Shown in pieces: positions 6,176-13,685 of a stretch of 16,713 bases of DNA; positions within the stretch are counted from its first letter, which is position 1; every line of letters starts with the position of its first letter. The DNA comes from UBA6109 sp035366835 (GTDB taxonomy: Bacteria > Desulfobacterota > Syntrophia > Syntrophales > UBA6109): positions 1-16,713 of the forward strand of contig DAOSIS010000048.1 of NCBI GenBank assembly GCA_035366835.1, in the 5' to 3' direction. The notes under the pieces are model-generated. The model saw only the letters and a list, made by a program, of their open reading frames with translations. It did no database searches and was not told where the DNA came from. Both the position numbers and the translations under genes were made by a program.

Positions 6176-8089
6176 TCAGCGTTCTTTTTCCTGGAGCGCC
6201 GTTTCCAGGTTCCTGCGGGCCTGATGGAACGAGGGATCGAGGGCGAGGGCCGCGCGGAAATGGACGATCGCCTCGTCCACCGCGCCCTTCTGCGCCAAGG
6301 CGATGCCGAGGCTGTTGTGCGCTTTCGCGCTGGAAGGAACCGCGGCGACGGCCTTTCGCAGATGGACGATCGCGCGGTCGAGATCGCCGGTGCGGGCGAG
6401 CGCCACACCCAGAAGCCGGTTGGCCTCCCCGTGGGCCGGGTCGATGCGCACCGATTCCTCGAGCTGGCGGACCGATTCTCCCTGCCGCCCCTGGCCTGAA
6501 AGCGCCAGGGCCAGGTTGTTGCGGGCATCGACGTAACGCGGATCGACTGCAAGCGCGCCGTTGAAATGCCGGATGGCGCCCTCGAAATCGCCCTTGCGGG
6601 CGAGGATGATGCCGACGTTGTTGAGCGACTTGATGTCGTCGGGCCGGATCCGGAGCGCCTCGCGGAAACGGTCCAGCGCCCCTTCCGTTTCGTTCCTCTC
6701 CAGGAGAGCCAGCCCGTAGTTGTACTGAGCCCAGTTGTTGTTCTCCGTGACCGCAGCGGCATGGCGGAAGAGCGTCAGGCTGTCCCGCCAGACGCCCGCC
6801 TGGCGGAACGTCAGAACGGCCATGGCGGCGAGGACGACGGCGGCGCCGGCGGCGAGAATTTCGCGGCGCCGCCGGACGCGCGCAAGAAGATCGGGGACGC
6901 CCCATGCGGCGGCGATGAAGATGCCGATCAGAGGGACGTAGGTGTAGCGGTCGGCCATTGCCTGGAGCCCGACCTGTACGATGCCGATCACAGGCACCAG
7001 CGTCCCGAGGTACCAGAGCCATCCCACGACGAGATAGGGGAGCCGCCGCCATGCGTAGAGCGCCGCCGCCGTGACGGCGAGGAGGGCGGCGACGGCGAGA
7101 AGGACCTTTCCAGCCCCCAGCGTGCCTGCCGGATGGGGATAGAAGACGGCCAGGTCCATCGGCCAGACCGTTTTGACCAGGTACTGCCCATAGGATACGA
7201 CGGCGTTGCCCAGGCGCGAGGCGAGGGGATAGTTCTCCAGGTCCTTGACCACGCCCTGCTGCGCATAGAGGGTGACGACGCTTGCCGCCGCGGTCAGGAC
7301 GAAAAAGGGGACCTTCTCCAGAACCAGGCCCCGCAGGGATCCCGCGGCAGCCGTTGCAGGGACTTTCGACGGCCGGCCCGGCGCCGCCTCCCCGCTCTTT
7401 CCGCTCTTTTTCCTTCTTGTCTCCCGCCGTTCGGGCGCCGTCTGCACCGTCGCCGCATTCCCGGCATCTGTCAGGCGCCGCAGCGGCCAGTAATCGAGAA
7501 GCAGGAGAACGAAAGGCAGCGTGACGAGCATCGGCTTGGCCAGGAGGCCGAGGGCGAAGAATGCCAGGGCCAGTCCGTAAAGACGGCGGTCCCTTCTTTC
7601 GACGAAGAGGGCGTAGGCCCCGATCGTCAACATCCAGAACAGAGTGCTGAGGACGTCCTTGCGCTCGGCCGCCCAGGCGACGGACTCGACGTGGAGCGGG
7701 TGCAGACCGAACAGGGCCGCCGCGAAGGCGCTGCGCCAGGGGGCGCCCGTCATGCGAAAGAGGACCAGGAAGAGCAGCAGCGTGTTGGCCGCGTGGAAGA
7801 GGAGGCTGACGCCATGATGCGCCGGTGCATGGGACCCGAAGAGGCTTGCGTCCGCCATGTGGGAAAGCCACGTCAGCGGGTGCCAGTTGTGGACGTGCGT
7901 CGCGGTGAAGGCCCAGCAGATCCCTTCCCAGGTCAACCCCTGGAGGACGACGGGATTCCCGGCGATGTAGCTGTTGTCGTCGAAGGCGACAAAATCGTTG
8001 CCGGTGACGGGCCAGAGGGCGGCGATCGTCGAGAAGGCCAGGAGCAGGGAAAGGACCGTGACCAGGAGGGGGCGGGGCGATGCGTTCAC
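6176..8089 (-). CDS. TMTC-like multi-pass membrane protein with C-terminal TPR repeats (copy 2)
   Basis: A 637-residue paralogue of the plus-strand gene at 4034-5959 with the same block order: an N-terminal membrane segment, AFDDNSY (35-41), NWHPLTWLSHMAD, HPLHVESVAWAAERKDVLS, a charged loop rich in Arg/Lys, ADRYTYVP, then about six TPR units over roughly the last 190 residues. A glycosyltransferase-like role at the cytoplasmic membrane is inferred from the family. The start is GTG at 8089: it overlaps the hflX stop (GTGA) and has GGAG seven bases upstream. Reading frames extending further upstream lie inside hflX and look like shadow. It is probably co-transcribed and translationally coupled with hflX, although no functional link between the two is known. 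Confidence 0.8.
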   Translation of the reverse strand: MNASPRPLLVTVLSLLLAFSTIAALWPVTGNDFVAFDDNSYIAGNPVVLQGLTWEGICWAFTATHVHNWHPLTWLSHMADASLFGSHAPAHHGVSLLFHAANTLLLFLVLFRMTGAPWRSAFAAALFGLHPLHVESVAWAAERKDVLSTLFWMLTIGAYALFVERRDRRLYGLALAFFALGLLAKPMLVTLPFVLLLLDYWPLRRLTDAGNAATVQTAPERRETRRKKSGKSGEAAPGRPSKVPATAAAGSLRGLVLEKVPFFVLTAAASVVTLYAQQGVVKDLENYPLASRLGNAVVSYGQYLVKTVWPMDLAVFYPHPAGTLGAGKVLLAVAALLAVTAAALYAWRRLPYLVVGWLWYLGTLVPVIGIVQVGLQAMADRYTYVPLIGIFIAAAWGVPDLLARVRRRREILAAGAAVVLAAMAVLTFRQAGVWRDSLTLFRHAAAVTENNNWAQYNYGLALLERNETEGALDRFREALRIRPDDIKSLNNVGIILARKGDFEGAIRHFNGALAVDPRYVDARNNLALALSGQGRQGESVRQLEESVRIDPAHGEANRLLGVALARTGDLDRAIVHLRKAVAAVPSSAKAHNSLGIALAQKGAVDEAIVHFRAALALDPSFHQARRNLETALQEKER

Positions 8090-9747
8090 GCCGGTTCTCC
8101 GTTGCCGTGCAGGTTCCGGACGCCGAGCTGCCCCACGGCGGCCTCCATCCGCGCGAGGAGGGGATGCAGCGTCCGGGTGTCGAGGGCGGATACGGCGACG
8201 GCGTCGAAGCGCCGGCACAGCGCCGCGAGCTGCGTCTTGTCGGCGATGAGGTCCTCCTTGTTCAGGACGCGGATTTGGGGTTTTCCGGCGACGCCGAGCT
8301 CCTCCAAGACCTTTTCCACGGCCCCGATCCGCTCCTCGAAATCCGGCCGGCCGGCGTCGATGACGTGCAGGAGGATATGCGCGTCCTGGAGCTCGTCGAG
8401 GGTGGCGCGGAAGGCCGAGAACAACTCGGGCGGAAGGTGGCGGATGAAACCGACCGTGTCGGTGACGAGCGCCTCGCGTTCCCGGGGAAAGCGCAGCCGC
8501 GCGCTCTTGGGATCCAGCGTCGCGAAGAGCCTGTCTTCCGCCAGCACGCGGCTCTTCGTCAGGGCGTTGAGAAGGGTCGACTTGCCGGAATTCGTGTAGC
8601 CGACGATGGAGATGATCGGGATGCCCGTCCGCCCTCTTCTGTCCCGGCGCCGGTCCCTGTCCTTCCCGATGTCCTTCAGGAGCTTCTCCAGGCGGTGGAT
8701 CCTCTCCCGGACCCGCCGGCGGTCGATCTCCAGCTTCGTCTCTCCCGGACCGCGTCCGCCGATTCCGCCGGCCAGGCGCGACAGGGCCGTTCCCTTGCCG
8801 GTGAGGCGGGGCAGCAGGTAGCGCAGCTGGGCCAGCTCCACCTGGATCTTGCCTTCCCGGCTCATGGCCCGCTGGGCGAAGATGTCGAGGATCAGCTGCG
8901 TGCGGTCGATCACCTTCATCTCGGTGAATTCGGTGATGGAACGGATCTGCGCGGCCGTCAGCTCATGGTCGAAGATCAGGAGATTGGCGCCCTTCTGCAG
9001 GGCGCCGATGACGAGGTCGGAGATCTTCCCCCGCCCGAGGACATACTTCGGATCGGCCGCATGGCGATGCTGAATCAGGGTGCCGAAGACCTCCACGCCG
9101 CAGGACCGCGCCAGTTCCTTCAGTTCGGCGATCGATGCCTCCGCGTCCGATCGCGGGTCCGTCTCGACGCGGATCAGGATCGCCTTGTCGACGGCGTCGA
9201 TCTTCCGCACCTGCTGCCTCTTCGCGAATTCGCTTTCCAGATCCTGAATGAAGGAAAGAAAGTCCGTCCGGATCTCCGAGGGCCGCTGGGGCGGCAGGAT
9301 CTCCCAGTAGCGGCCGTCCTGGTTCTCGGGAAGAAGATGGGCCGCGTATGCCAGCCCCGGCAGCCCATCGGGAAGGACCTCGACGGCGCAGACGAGATCG
9401 AGGCGCAGCAGCGCCAGGTCCGTGAGGTCGTCGCCGGTCAGATCCTCGCCGTTCAGGTGGGTGTGAATGAGGCGCAGTCCCCTGAGGCGCGCGGACGACG
9501 CGCGGAAACGGTCGAGTGGAGGCAGCAGGATCTGCCTGTCCGACCCGACGACGACGAAGGCGACGTCGCCGCGGCGGGAAAGAAGAAGCCCGATCTGGCG
9601 GTGAATCTCCGCCGAGATCTCGGTCAGGTTGCGGGCCAGTTCGTGGGTCAGGATGCTTTCGGGCGGGACCTTGCGCCGGTAGAGGTGCTCGATCCGCCGG
9701 ATCTGCGAGGCGCCGAGGCCGTGAATGTTTCCGTACAACCGTTCGAT
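8086..9747 (-). CDS. hflX: ribosome-associated GTPase HflX, long form, apparent AUC start
   Basis: A 553-residue HflX, a GTPase that binds the 50S subunit and rescues or splits stalled or hibernating ribosomes. It is longer than the roughly 430 residues of enterobacterial HflX because of an N-terminal extension (1 to about 180, with HTHLNGEDLTGDDLTDL at 95-111). The HflX domain follows, with FGTLIQHRHAADPKYVLGRGK at 221-241 and GGRGPGETKLE at 330-340. GTPase motifs are G1 GYTNSGKST (383-391), G3 DTVGF (430-434), G4 NKED (496-499) and G5 VSA (519-521). Homologues as I recall them begin with M-E-x-x-YGN; here that position is ATC (9747), with AGGGAGA six bases upstream. No in-frame ATG or GTG is near. 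TTG at 9738 is the alternative but is poorly spaced; TTG at 9858 lies before the promoter. Confidence 0.9.
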   Translation of the reverse strand: MERLYGNIHGLGASQIRRIEHLYRRKVPPESILTHELARNLTEISAEIHRQIGLLLSRRGDVAFVVVGSDRQILLPPLDRFRASSARLRGLRLIHTHLNGEDLTGDDLTDLALLRLDLVCAVEVLPDGLPGLAYAAHLLPENQDGRYWEILPPQRPSEIRTDFLSFIQDLESEFAKRQQVRKIDAVDKAILIRVETDPRSDAEASIAELKELARSCGVEVFGTLIQHRHAADPKYVLGRGKISDLVIGALQKGANLLIFDHELTAAQIRSITEFTEMKVIDRTQLILDIFAQRAMSREGKIQVELAQLRYLLPRLTGKGTALSRLAGGIGGRGPGETKLEIDRRRVRERIHRLEKLLKDIGKDRDRRRDRRGRTGIPIISIVGYTNSGKSTLLNALTKSRVLAEDRLFATLDPKSARLRFPREREALVTDTVGFIRHLPPELFSAFRATLDELQDAHILLHVIDAGRPDFEERIGAVEKVLEELGVAGKPQIRVLNKEDLIADKTQLAALCRRFDAVAVSALDTRTLHPLLARMEAAVGQLGVRNLHGNGEPA

Positions 9748-9820
9748 GGAAGGTCTCCCTTTGTCATTGAGGGCGCGGAGCGCCGCGGCGGGCCCAAACC
9801 CGGATCCGCATCGCCGCCGA

Positions 9821-9849
9821 ACTTTACACGTTGCCGAAGAGGCCGTCAA
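9821..9849 (-). promoter_or_regulatory. probable sigma-70 promoter of hflX
   Basis: TTGACG (9849 to 9844), a 17-base spacer and TAAAGT (9826 to 9821). It predicts a start near 9814 and a leader of about 67 bases. This argues against any hflX start upstream of that point. It lies eight bases from the boundary of the Fic cassette's probable target duplication. Confidence 0.55.
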
Positions 9850-9884
9850 GCGGGGCAAAAAAAGGGTAGTGGGTCAGTTTGACC

Positions 9885-9902
9885 ACGGCAATTTTTTGCC
9901 GT
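9885..9902. repeat. hairpin just after the Fic stop codon
   Basis: Perfect arms ACGGCAA and TTGCCGT around TTTT, three bases beyond the Fic stop codon and two bases inside the left inverted repeat. There is no trailing U-tract, so termination is only possible, not clear. Confidence 0.45.
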
Positions 9903-9905
9903 TGC

Positions 9906-11084
9906 TCAATCCTTTCTGCACGGGGAAAGGAACGCCTCAATCACTTCGGTTTTCGCGCGAACCATTCCCCTGCCGGTCTTAGTAATCAGTTGTGCTTTTT
10001 CCAAGAAGTTGATGTCTCGCATTACGGTCTTTTTGGTCTTCCCTACATAATGAATAGTTATCCTGTGGCTAATTTCAGATATTTTTGCAATAGGGACAGC
10101 GGCGTTATTGTTTTGCCTTGATAAGTCCAATACCAAATGCCTCCTTCTTATATCGGTTGGCGTATCTTGATCCTTAAAGTGCTCATGTACGTAATTTTCC
10201 CAAGTAACCTTGAATTGCTGTTGCCTAATTTTGCCCAACTGCTCCCTTAACCCATCTACATAACCCTGTATAGCGTACTTTATAAATGGTATTAGATCTC
10301 CACCATTCTTGCTGCTAATATCGAGATGTCTATAATATTCCTGTCTTGTTAAATTATAATGATTCGTAAGCAATTGCGTAGCTGGTATTGGCACACCTGC
10401 CGACATCAATATTTTTAGTTCTATTAATCTGGCGGTTCTTCCGTTACCATCCCCGAAGGGGTGTATCCACGTAAAGTATACGTGCGCGGCTATTGCTTTT
10501 ATAATATTAAAAGCAGTTACGTTTCCATCAAAAGGGACGAGTTCTTTGTTTAACCAATCAACATACCGATTAAGCAGATACTCACAGTCTTCTGCGGGTG
10601 CTCCTCTATACGGACCAACACCTACTGAATGTTTTCTGATTTCTCCAGGGACAACTCCTTCATTTAGTTCCAAGCCGTCCAATATTAGCTTATTAAACTC
10701 TTTAATTTCATTAACGTCTACTTCTGTTGAACACCCATCCAAAATTCTTTGCTTCATTATGTTGCAGGCTTTGACAATATTGTCTATTTCCTTCCCAAGG
10801 TACTCTTGGGATGGGGGAAGTTTCAACGTCCCCTCGATCCGTCTTAGTGTGTCTTCCTCCGAAAGCGTATTACCCTCTATGGCAGTAGTCGCTAGCACCC
10901 CTTTGGCGAGATATATATTGTATAGTTTTTTTGCGGTTTCCGGCTGAATTGGGATTCCGGAGATATGTTCGCACTTCGACTGCGCCTCTCCCAACTGTAT
11001 CCAAGTGTCGTAACGTATCGGCTGGAAATTCAGTTTGAAAGTTAGCCACGGGTGCGTCTTTAAATATGTCCTTTCTGTTGTCAT
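9906..11084 (-). CDS. Fic/DOC-family protein (probable AMP-transferase, class II)
   Basis: A 392-residue Fic protein. Enzymes of the family usually transfer AMP from ATP to a hydroxyl side chain of a target protein. The complete active-site motif HPFGDGNGRTAR lies at 208-219, with catalytic H208. The autoinhibitory motif [ST]xxxE[GN] is present upstream as T66-TAI-E70-G71, which defines a class II Fic with its inhibitory helix in cis. The last 65 residues look like a winged-helix domain (PIAKISEISHRITIHYV), suggesting DNA binding or self-regulation. The ATG at 11084 has AAAGGA eight bases upstream. It is the only gene of an AT-rich cassette with inverted-repeat ends and is clearly foreign in base composition. 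The target is unknown; it could act as a stress or phage-response toxin, or as a housekeeping regulator. Confidence 0.88.
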   Translation of the reverse strand: MTTERTYLKTHPWLTFKLNFQPIRYDTWIQLGEAQSKCEHISGIPIQPETAKKLYNIYLAKGVLATTAIEGNTLSEEDTLRRIEGTLKLPPSQEYLGKEIDNIVKACNIMKQRILDGCSTEVDVNEIKEFNKLILDGLELNEGVVPGEIRKHSVGVGPYRGAPAEDCEYLLNRYVDWLNKELVPFDGNVTAFNIIKAIAAHVYFTWIHPFGDGNGRTARLIELKILMSAGVPIPATQLLTNHYNLTRQEYYRHLDISSKNGGDLIPFIKYAIQGYVDGLREQLGKIRQQQFKVTWENYVHEHFKDQDTPTDIRRRHLVLDLSRQNNNAAVPIAKISEISHRITIHYVGKTKKTVMRDINFLEKAQLITKTGRGMVRAKTEVIEAFLSPCRKD

Positions 11085-11307
11085 ACTTAATGTCCTTTAA
11101 TTTATCAATAAAAAACTTATAAAATTGATTAATTATAGATTTATTTGGTTTTTATGGCATATTAGATGTCCACAACTATAGATATATTTCCTCCTTTTGT
11201 CAATAAATTTTTGAGGGGATTATGGAATGGTGAGGGGCTACGCCAGATTGGCTATCTCTTCCAGTGTCCACACATGATCCGCTACCTTCGCTGCAAGCCC
11301 CATTATT
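11085..11307. other. AT-rich upstream region of the Fic gene
   Basis: About 220 bases without a supported gene. A perfect -10 hexamer TATAAT occurs on the minus strand (11137 to 11132), 47 bases before the Fic start, but no good -35 is spaced with it. The half nearest the right inverted repeat (about 11210-11307) is richer in GC and may be remnant sequence of a former element. I do not recognise it. Confidence 0.4.
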
Positions 11308-11325
11308 TCAAACTGACCCACTACC

Positions 11326-11358
11326 AAAAAAAAGCCCCGGGGTCCAAGACCCCGGGGC
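11326..11358 (-). terminator. intrinsic terminator of the porin-like gene
   Basis: On the minus strand, perfect 11-base arms GCCCCGGGGTC and GACCCCGGGGC pair around TTG, followed by eight T (11333 to 11326). It lies 40 bases after the stop codon of the outer-membrane protein gene. The U-tract ends exactly where the Fic cassette's inverted repeat begins. Confidence 0.9.
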
Positions 11359-11398
11359 CGATGTTGCCGTGACGCAGCTTAACCGAAAGCGACGTCTC

Positions 11399-12727
11399 TT
11401 AGAAGCTCAGCAGAAGCTGATGCATCAGGAGGTAGTCGTTGCTGATGTTGACCGCGTCGTTGGTCGCCTTGAAGTAGTCGCCGGTCCAGAGGTAGCCGAA
11501 ACCGACCATGTACTCCAGGTTGTCGTAGATCTTGTAGGAAGCCGTCAGGTCGAATTCCGTGCCGTACTTGTCGGAGATGTACTCCACGGCGCCGACCTTG
11601 GGCTTCTTGTCGGCGTAGGCGTAGGAGATCGACGCCTTGATGTCGAGCTGCTTCATGGGCTTCACACCCGCGTAGACCTGGTAGAACCAGATATTGTCGG
11701 AGTATTCACCCCGGCGGTTGTCGTTGCCGGCGGTGTTGCCGACGCGCCAGCCGACCTGGTTCCGGTATTCGTAGCTCATCATCATAAGGGACAGGTTGAC
11801 CGAGCTGTTCAGGCCCAGTTCCGCGAAGAGGCCCGACTTCTTCTTGGTCGCGTCGGAGCCGTCGTCGCCGCCGCCGTAGGCGAAGATACCGCCGACGTAC
11901 ATGGGCGCGATGTCATAGTTGACCAGCAAATAGGCACCGCCCTGCGAGAAGTCGATGTCCTGCCTGCCGGCAGTCTTCGGATCATCGTACTCGGCCCACT
12001 TGCCCGTGGCGTAGAGGACTTCGGCTTCCACGTAGAGGTTGCCGGCCTTGTACTTCACGTAGGGATCGAAGATGTAGAGGACTCTCCTGTAGCCGTCCAG
12101 TGCCAGCGACCTGTTCGACTGGTTGCGGACGTTCTGGAACATCAAGCCGGCGTCGCCGCCCTTGAACTTGTAGACGAAGCCCAAGTCGTAGATGTCGATA
12201 TCGTTGTCGATGCTCAGGCCTCCCCTTGCACCGTTGGCGCCTTCAGCCTCGTAGCCCTTCTCGATGGCGGCGATCAGCGTGAAATCGCCCAGGGGCAGGA
12301 AGTACTTGATCATCGGCTTGGAGCCGGCGCTGTTTCCCATGACCGTACCGAACGCACGGTCTTCTTGGTAGCCGACCTGGAAGCGGCCGCCCTTGGTGTC
12401 GAAGGTGACGTAGGCGCGTTCCCAGGAAATGTTGTTGTCGTTCGTGGTGAGCGTGTCGCCCCACTTCTTCTCCAGGACGTCGAAACGGGTCGTCAGCATG
12501 AGACCCTCGGCGACCTTGAAATCGCCGACCATGCGGAGCCGGTTGTCATAGAACTGCGTGGCGCCGGCGCCGGTCGTGGTGTCCTTGTCGATCGATTTCA
12601 GGTTGTGGTTGTACCAACCTCTCATGCGGAGCGAACCGCTGAACTTGCCGTCAACGGCGGCAAACGCGGGCATGCTGAAGGCTACGACGAGCCCCAGTGC
12701 CAACAGTACCATCCAGAATTTCCTCAT
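11399..12727 (-). CDS. outer-membrane beta-barrel protein (porin-like)
   Basis: A 442-residue secreted beta-barrel. The signal peptide MRKFWMVLLALGLVVAFSMP plus AFA ends at residue 23 (AFA|AVDG). The mature part shows alternating hydrophobic and polar strands throughout, frequent aromatic girdle residues (YVTFDT, YEYRNQ) and long Gly/Asp/Asn loops. It ends in Phe (LLLSF), the usual BAM recognition signal. No cysteines or domain beyond the barrel are seen. A role as a diffusion channel in the outer membrane is inferred; the substrate is unknown. The start at 12727 has GGAGGA five to six bases upstream and gives a clean signal peptide; an in-frame ATG at 12751 would add eight residues. It is transcribed alone, from a promoter near 12905-12933 to the terminator at 11326-11358. 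Confidence 0.85.
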   Translation of the reverse strand: MRKFWMVLLALGLVVAFSMPAFAAVDGKFSGSLRMRGWYNHNLKSIDKDTTTGAGATQFYDNRLRMVGDFKVAEGLMLTTRFDVLEKKWGDTLTTNDNNISWERAYVTFDTKGGRFQVGYQEDRAFGTVMGNSAGSKPMIKYFLPLGDFTLIAAIEKGYEAEGANGARGGLSIDNDIDIYDLGFVYKFKGGDAGLMFQNVRNQSNRSLALDGYRRVLYIFDPYVKYKAGNLYVEAEVLYATGKWAEYDDPKTAGRQDIDFSQGGAYLLVNYDIAPMYVGGIFAYGGGDDGSDATKKKSGLFAELGLNSSVNLSLMMMSYEYRNQVGWRVGNTAGNDNRRGEYSDNIWFYQVYAGVKPMKQLDIKASISYAYADKKPKVGAVEYISDKYGTEFDLTASYKIYDNLEYMVGFGYLWTGDYFKATNDAVNISNDYLLMHQLLLSF

Positions 12728-12747
12728 TTTTTCCTCCATAGTGAAAT

Positions 12748-12879
12748 TCATGTTTGAGATTTTTCGTCTCCCACGGGCAGAGGGAGGCGAACGGAAACAA
12801 CACTTCTTGCTTCTTGAAACCCGGTCCGGACGAATCCTTCTCCGCCAAGACCGGTGGAACGATTGGCTGCCTTTTTCAC
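12748..12879 (-). CDS. possible 43-codon upstream ORF in the porin leader
   Basis: GTG at 12879 lies inside AAGGAGGTGA (12885 to 12876), a perfect complement of the 16S rRNA 3' end. The frame runs to a TGA that overlaps (ATGA) the alternative porin start at 12751. The peptide is basic and unrecognised. Either it is a translated leader or the sequence is a ribosome standby site. It may be neither. Confidence 0.2.
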   Translation of the reverse strand: MKKAANRSTGLGGEGFVRTGFQEARSVVSVRLPLPVGDEKSQT

Positions 12880-12904
12880 CTCCTTCCCTCTGAAATTCCG
12901 ATGA

Positions 12905-12933
12905 AAGCTAGCATCGGAGTGCTGCAAAGTCAA
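12905..12933 (-). promoter_or_regulatory. probable promoter of the porin-like gene
   Basis: TTGACT (12933 to 12928), a 17-base spacer ending in TGC, and TAGCTT (12910 to 12905), an extended -10 arrangement. It predicts an untranslated leader of about 170 bases, long for a simple porin gene. Confidence 0.5.
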
Positions 12934-13290
12934 GCCCGTTCAGCTCGACAACATGTTTGTCTTTTCCGAAAAGCAACAAACATACCAGTACGTTGCGGAT
13001 GGAAGGGGCCGCAGGGATTGCGGTGGTCATCTCACGGAATTTATTTTCGATTCTTGAAATGGAACGGCGGGCGGGAAGAAGCGGAACAACCGGCGCACTC
13101 CTGAGGGGCAGGGGCAGTGTGTTGAAAAAAATACACCAAGCAGAAAAAATCAGGCCTTTTTGCAACAGAAACCCTGGGACGAGCATCAAGACGACCCCGA
13201 AAAACAAAAACCCTGACTTTCAGCTCTGTTTCAACTTCTGCGATCAAGAAGCTTGAAAAAAACTCAGGAAACTCCAGTGAGAAAATCCTC
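12934..13290. other. intergenic region between the porin-like gene and the toxin-antitoxin pair
   Basis: About 360 bases with no supported gene. A small inverted repeat (TGTTGAAAAA at 13120-13129 against TTTTTGCAACA at 13157-13167) resembles the ends of the repeat at 16482-16608. It may be a degenerate relative. Nothing else stands out. Confidence 0.4.
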
Positions 13291-13319
13291 TTGACATGGG
13301 TTAACGTGCAAGTTAACAT
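13291..13319 (+). promoter_or_regulatory. promoter and operator-like dyad of the toxin-antitoxin operon
   Basis: Perfect -35 TTGACA (13291-13296), exactly 17 bases, then TAACAT (13314-13319). The spacer and -10 contain two GTTAAC sites (13300-13305 and 13312-13317) separated by GTGCAA. Together they form a dyad extended by CATG and ATG at the outer edges. This is where an autoregulating antitoxin of the XRE type would bind. The predicted first transcribed base is about 13326. Confidence 0.65.
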
Positions 13320-13325
13320 GCCTTC

Positions 13326-13685
13326 GTGAACCGAACGATCCTCTTCTACAGAACAGCGGACGGGAGATGCCCCGTCCAAGACTTTCTCGATGCCTTGCCG
13401 GGTAAGGCGGCCCAAAAGGTGGCGTGGGTGCTCCGTCTTCTGGAAGACCTGGAGATGATCCCGGCGACCTACTTCAAGAAGCTGATCGGGGCGGAAGAGA
13501 TCTGGGAGTGCAGGATCCAGTATGGCTCCAACATCTATCGCGTATTCTGTTTCTTTGACAGCCACTCGGTGGTCATACTGACCCACGGCTTCGAGAAAAA
13601 GAGCATGAAGACGCCTAAGCGGGAAATCGATAGGGCAGAGACCTATCGGCGTGATTATTTGAATCGGAAAGGAAAAAAGAGATGA
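13326..13685 (+). CDS. higB: HigB/RelE-like toxin (phage Gp49-like family)
   Basis: A 119-residue protein with the pattern of the Gp49-like/HigB family: FYRTADGRCPVQDFLDAL at the start, a central LxGAEEIWECRI, then YRVFCFF and the VILTHGFEKKSMKTPKREI block near 82-100. Family members are ribosome-associated mRNA endonucleases or related growth inhibitors. The gene precedes its antitoxin with an ATGA overlap, the higBA order. The start is GTG at 13326. No Shine-Dalgarno sequence precedes it, and the predicted transcription start falls on the GTG itself, so the message may be leaderless. The symbol denotes family resemblance; activity is inferred. Confidence 0.85.
   Translation: MNRTILFYRTADGRCPVQDFLDALPGKAAQKVAWVLRLLEDLEMIPATYFKKLIGAEEIWECRIQYGSNIYRVFCFFDSHSVVILTHGFEKKSMKTPKREIDRAETYRRDYLNRKGKKR

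Larger units (their letters stand above)
9865..11325. mobile_element. AT-rich Fic cassette bounded by 18-bp inverted repeats
   Basis: GGTAGTGGGTCAGTTTGA at 9865-9882 is repeated exactly, inverted, at 11308-11325. AAAAAAAG abuts both outer sides (9857-9864 and 11327-11334), consistent with an 8-base target duplication. The interior is visibly AT-rich against a GC-rich background and holds one complete gene (Fic) and no transposase. Removing the cassette and one duplication rejoins an intact terminator (GCCCCGGGGTC stem plus T7) to the hflX promoter. It could be a non-autonomous transposon or the remnant of a larger insertion sequence. The poly-A character weakens the duplication argument. Confidence 0.65.

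Noticed and set aside
9748..9858. hflX start at TTG 9858
   Set aside because: It lies upstream of the probable promoter and the extra residues look non-coding.
6566..9882. Long plus-strand open frames of about 600-680 codons
   Set aside because: Antisense to the second TMTC-like gene and hflX, both with clear family motifs.
11166..11372. Small plus-strand ORF of 68 codons
   Set aside because: It runs across the cassette's right inverted repeat and into the porin terminator, so it is not a gene.
11264..12757. Plus-strand open frame of 497 codons
   Set aside because: Antisense to the beta-barrel gene, which has a signal peptide, C-terminal Phe, ribosome-binding site and terminator.
12908..13207. 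Minus-strand ORF of 99 codons with a hydrophobic start
   Set aside because: It overlaps the porin promoter, lacks a ribosome-binding site and resembles no family.
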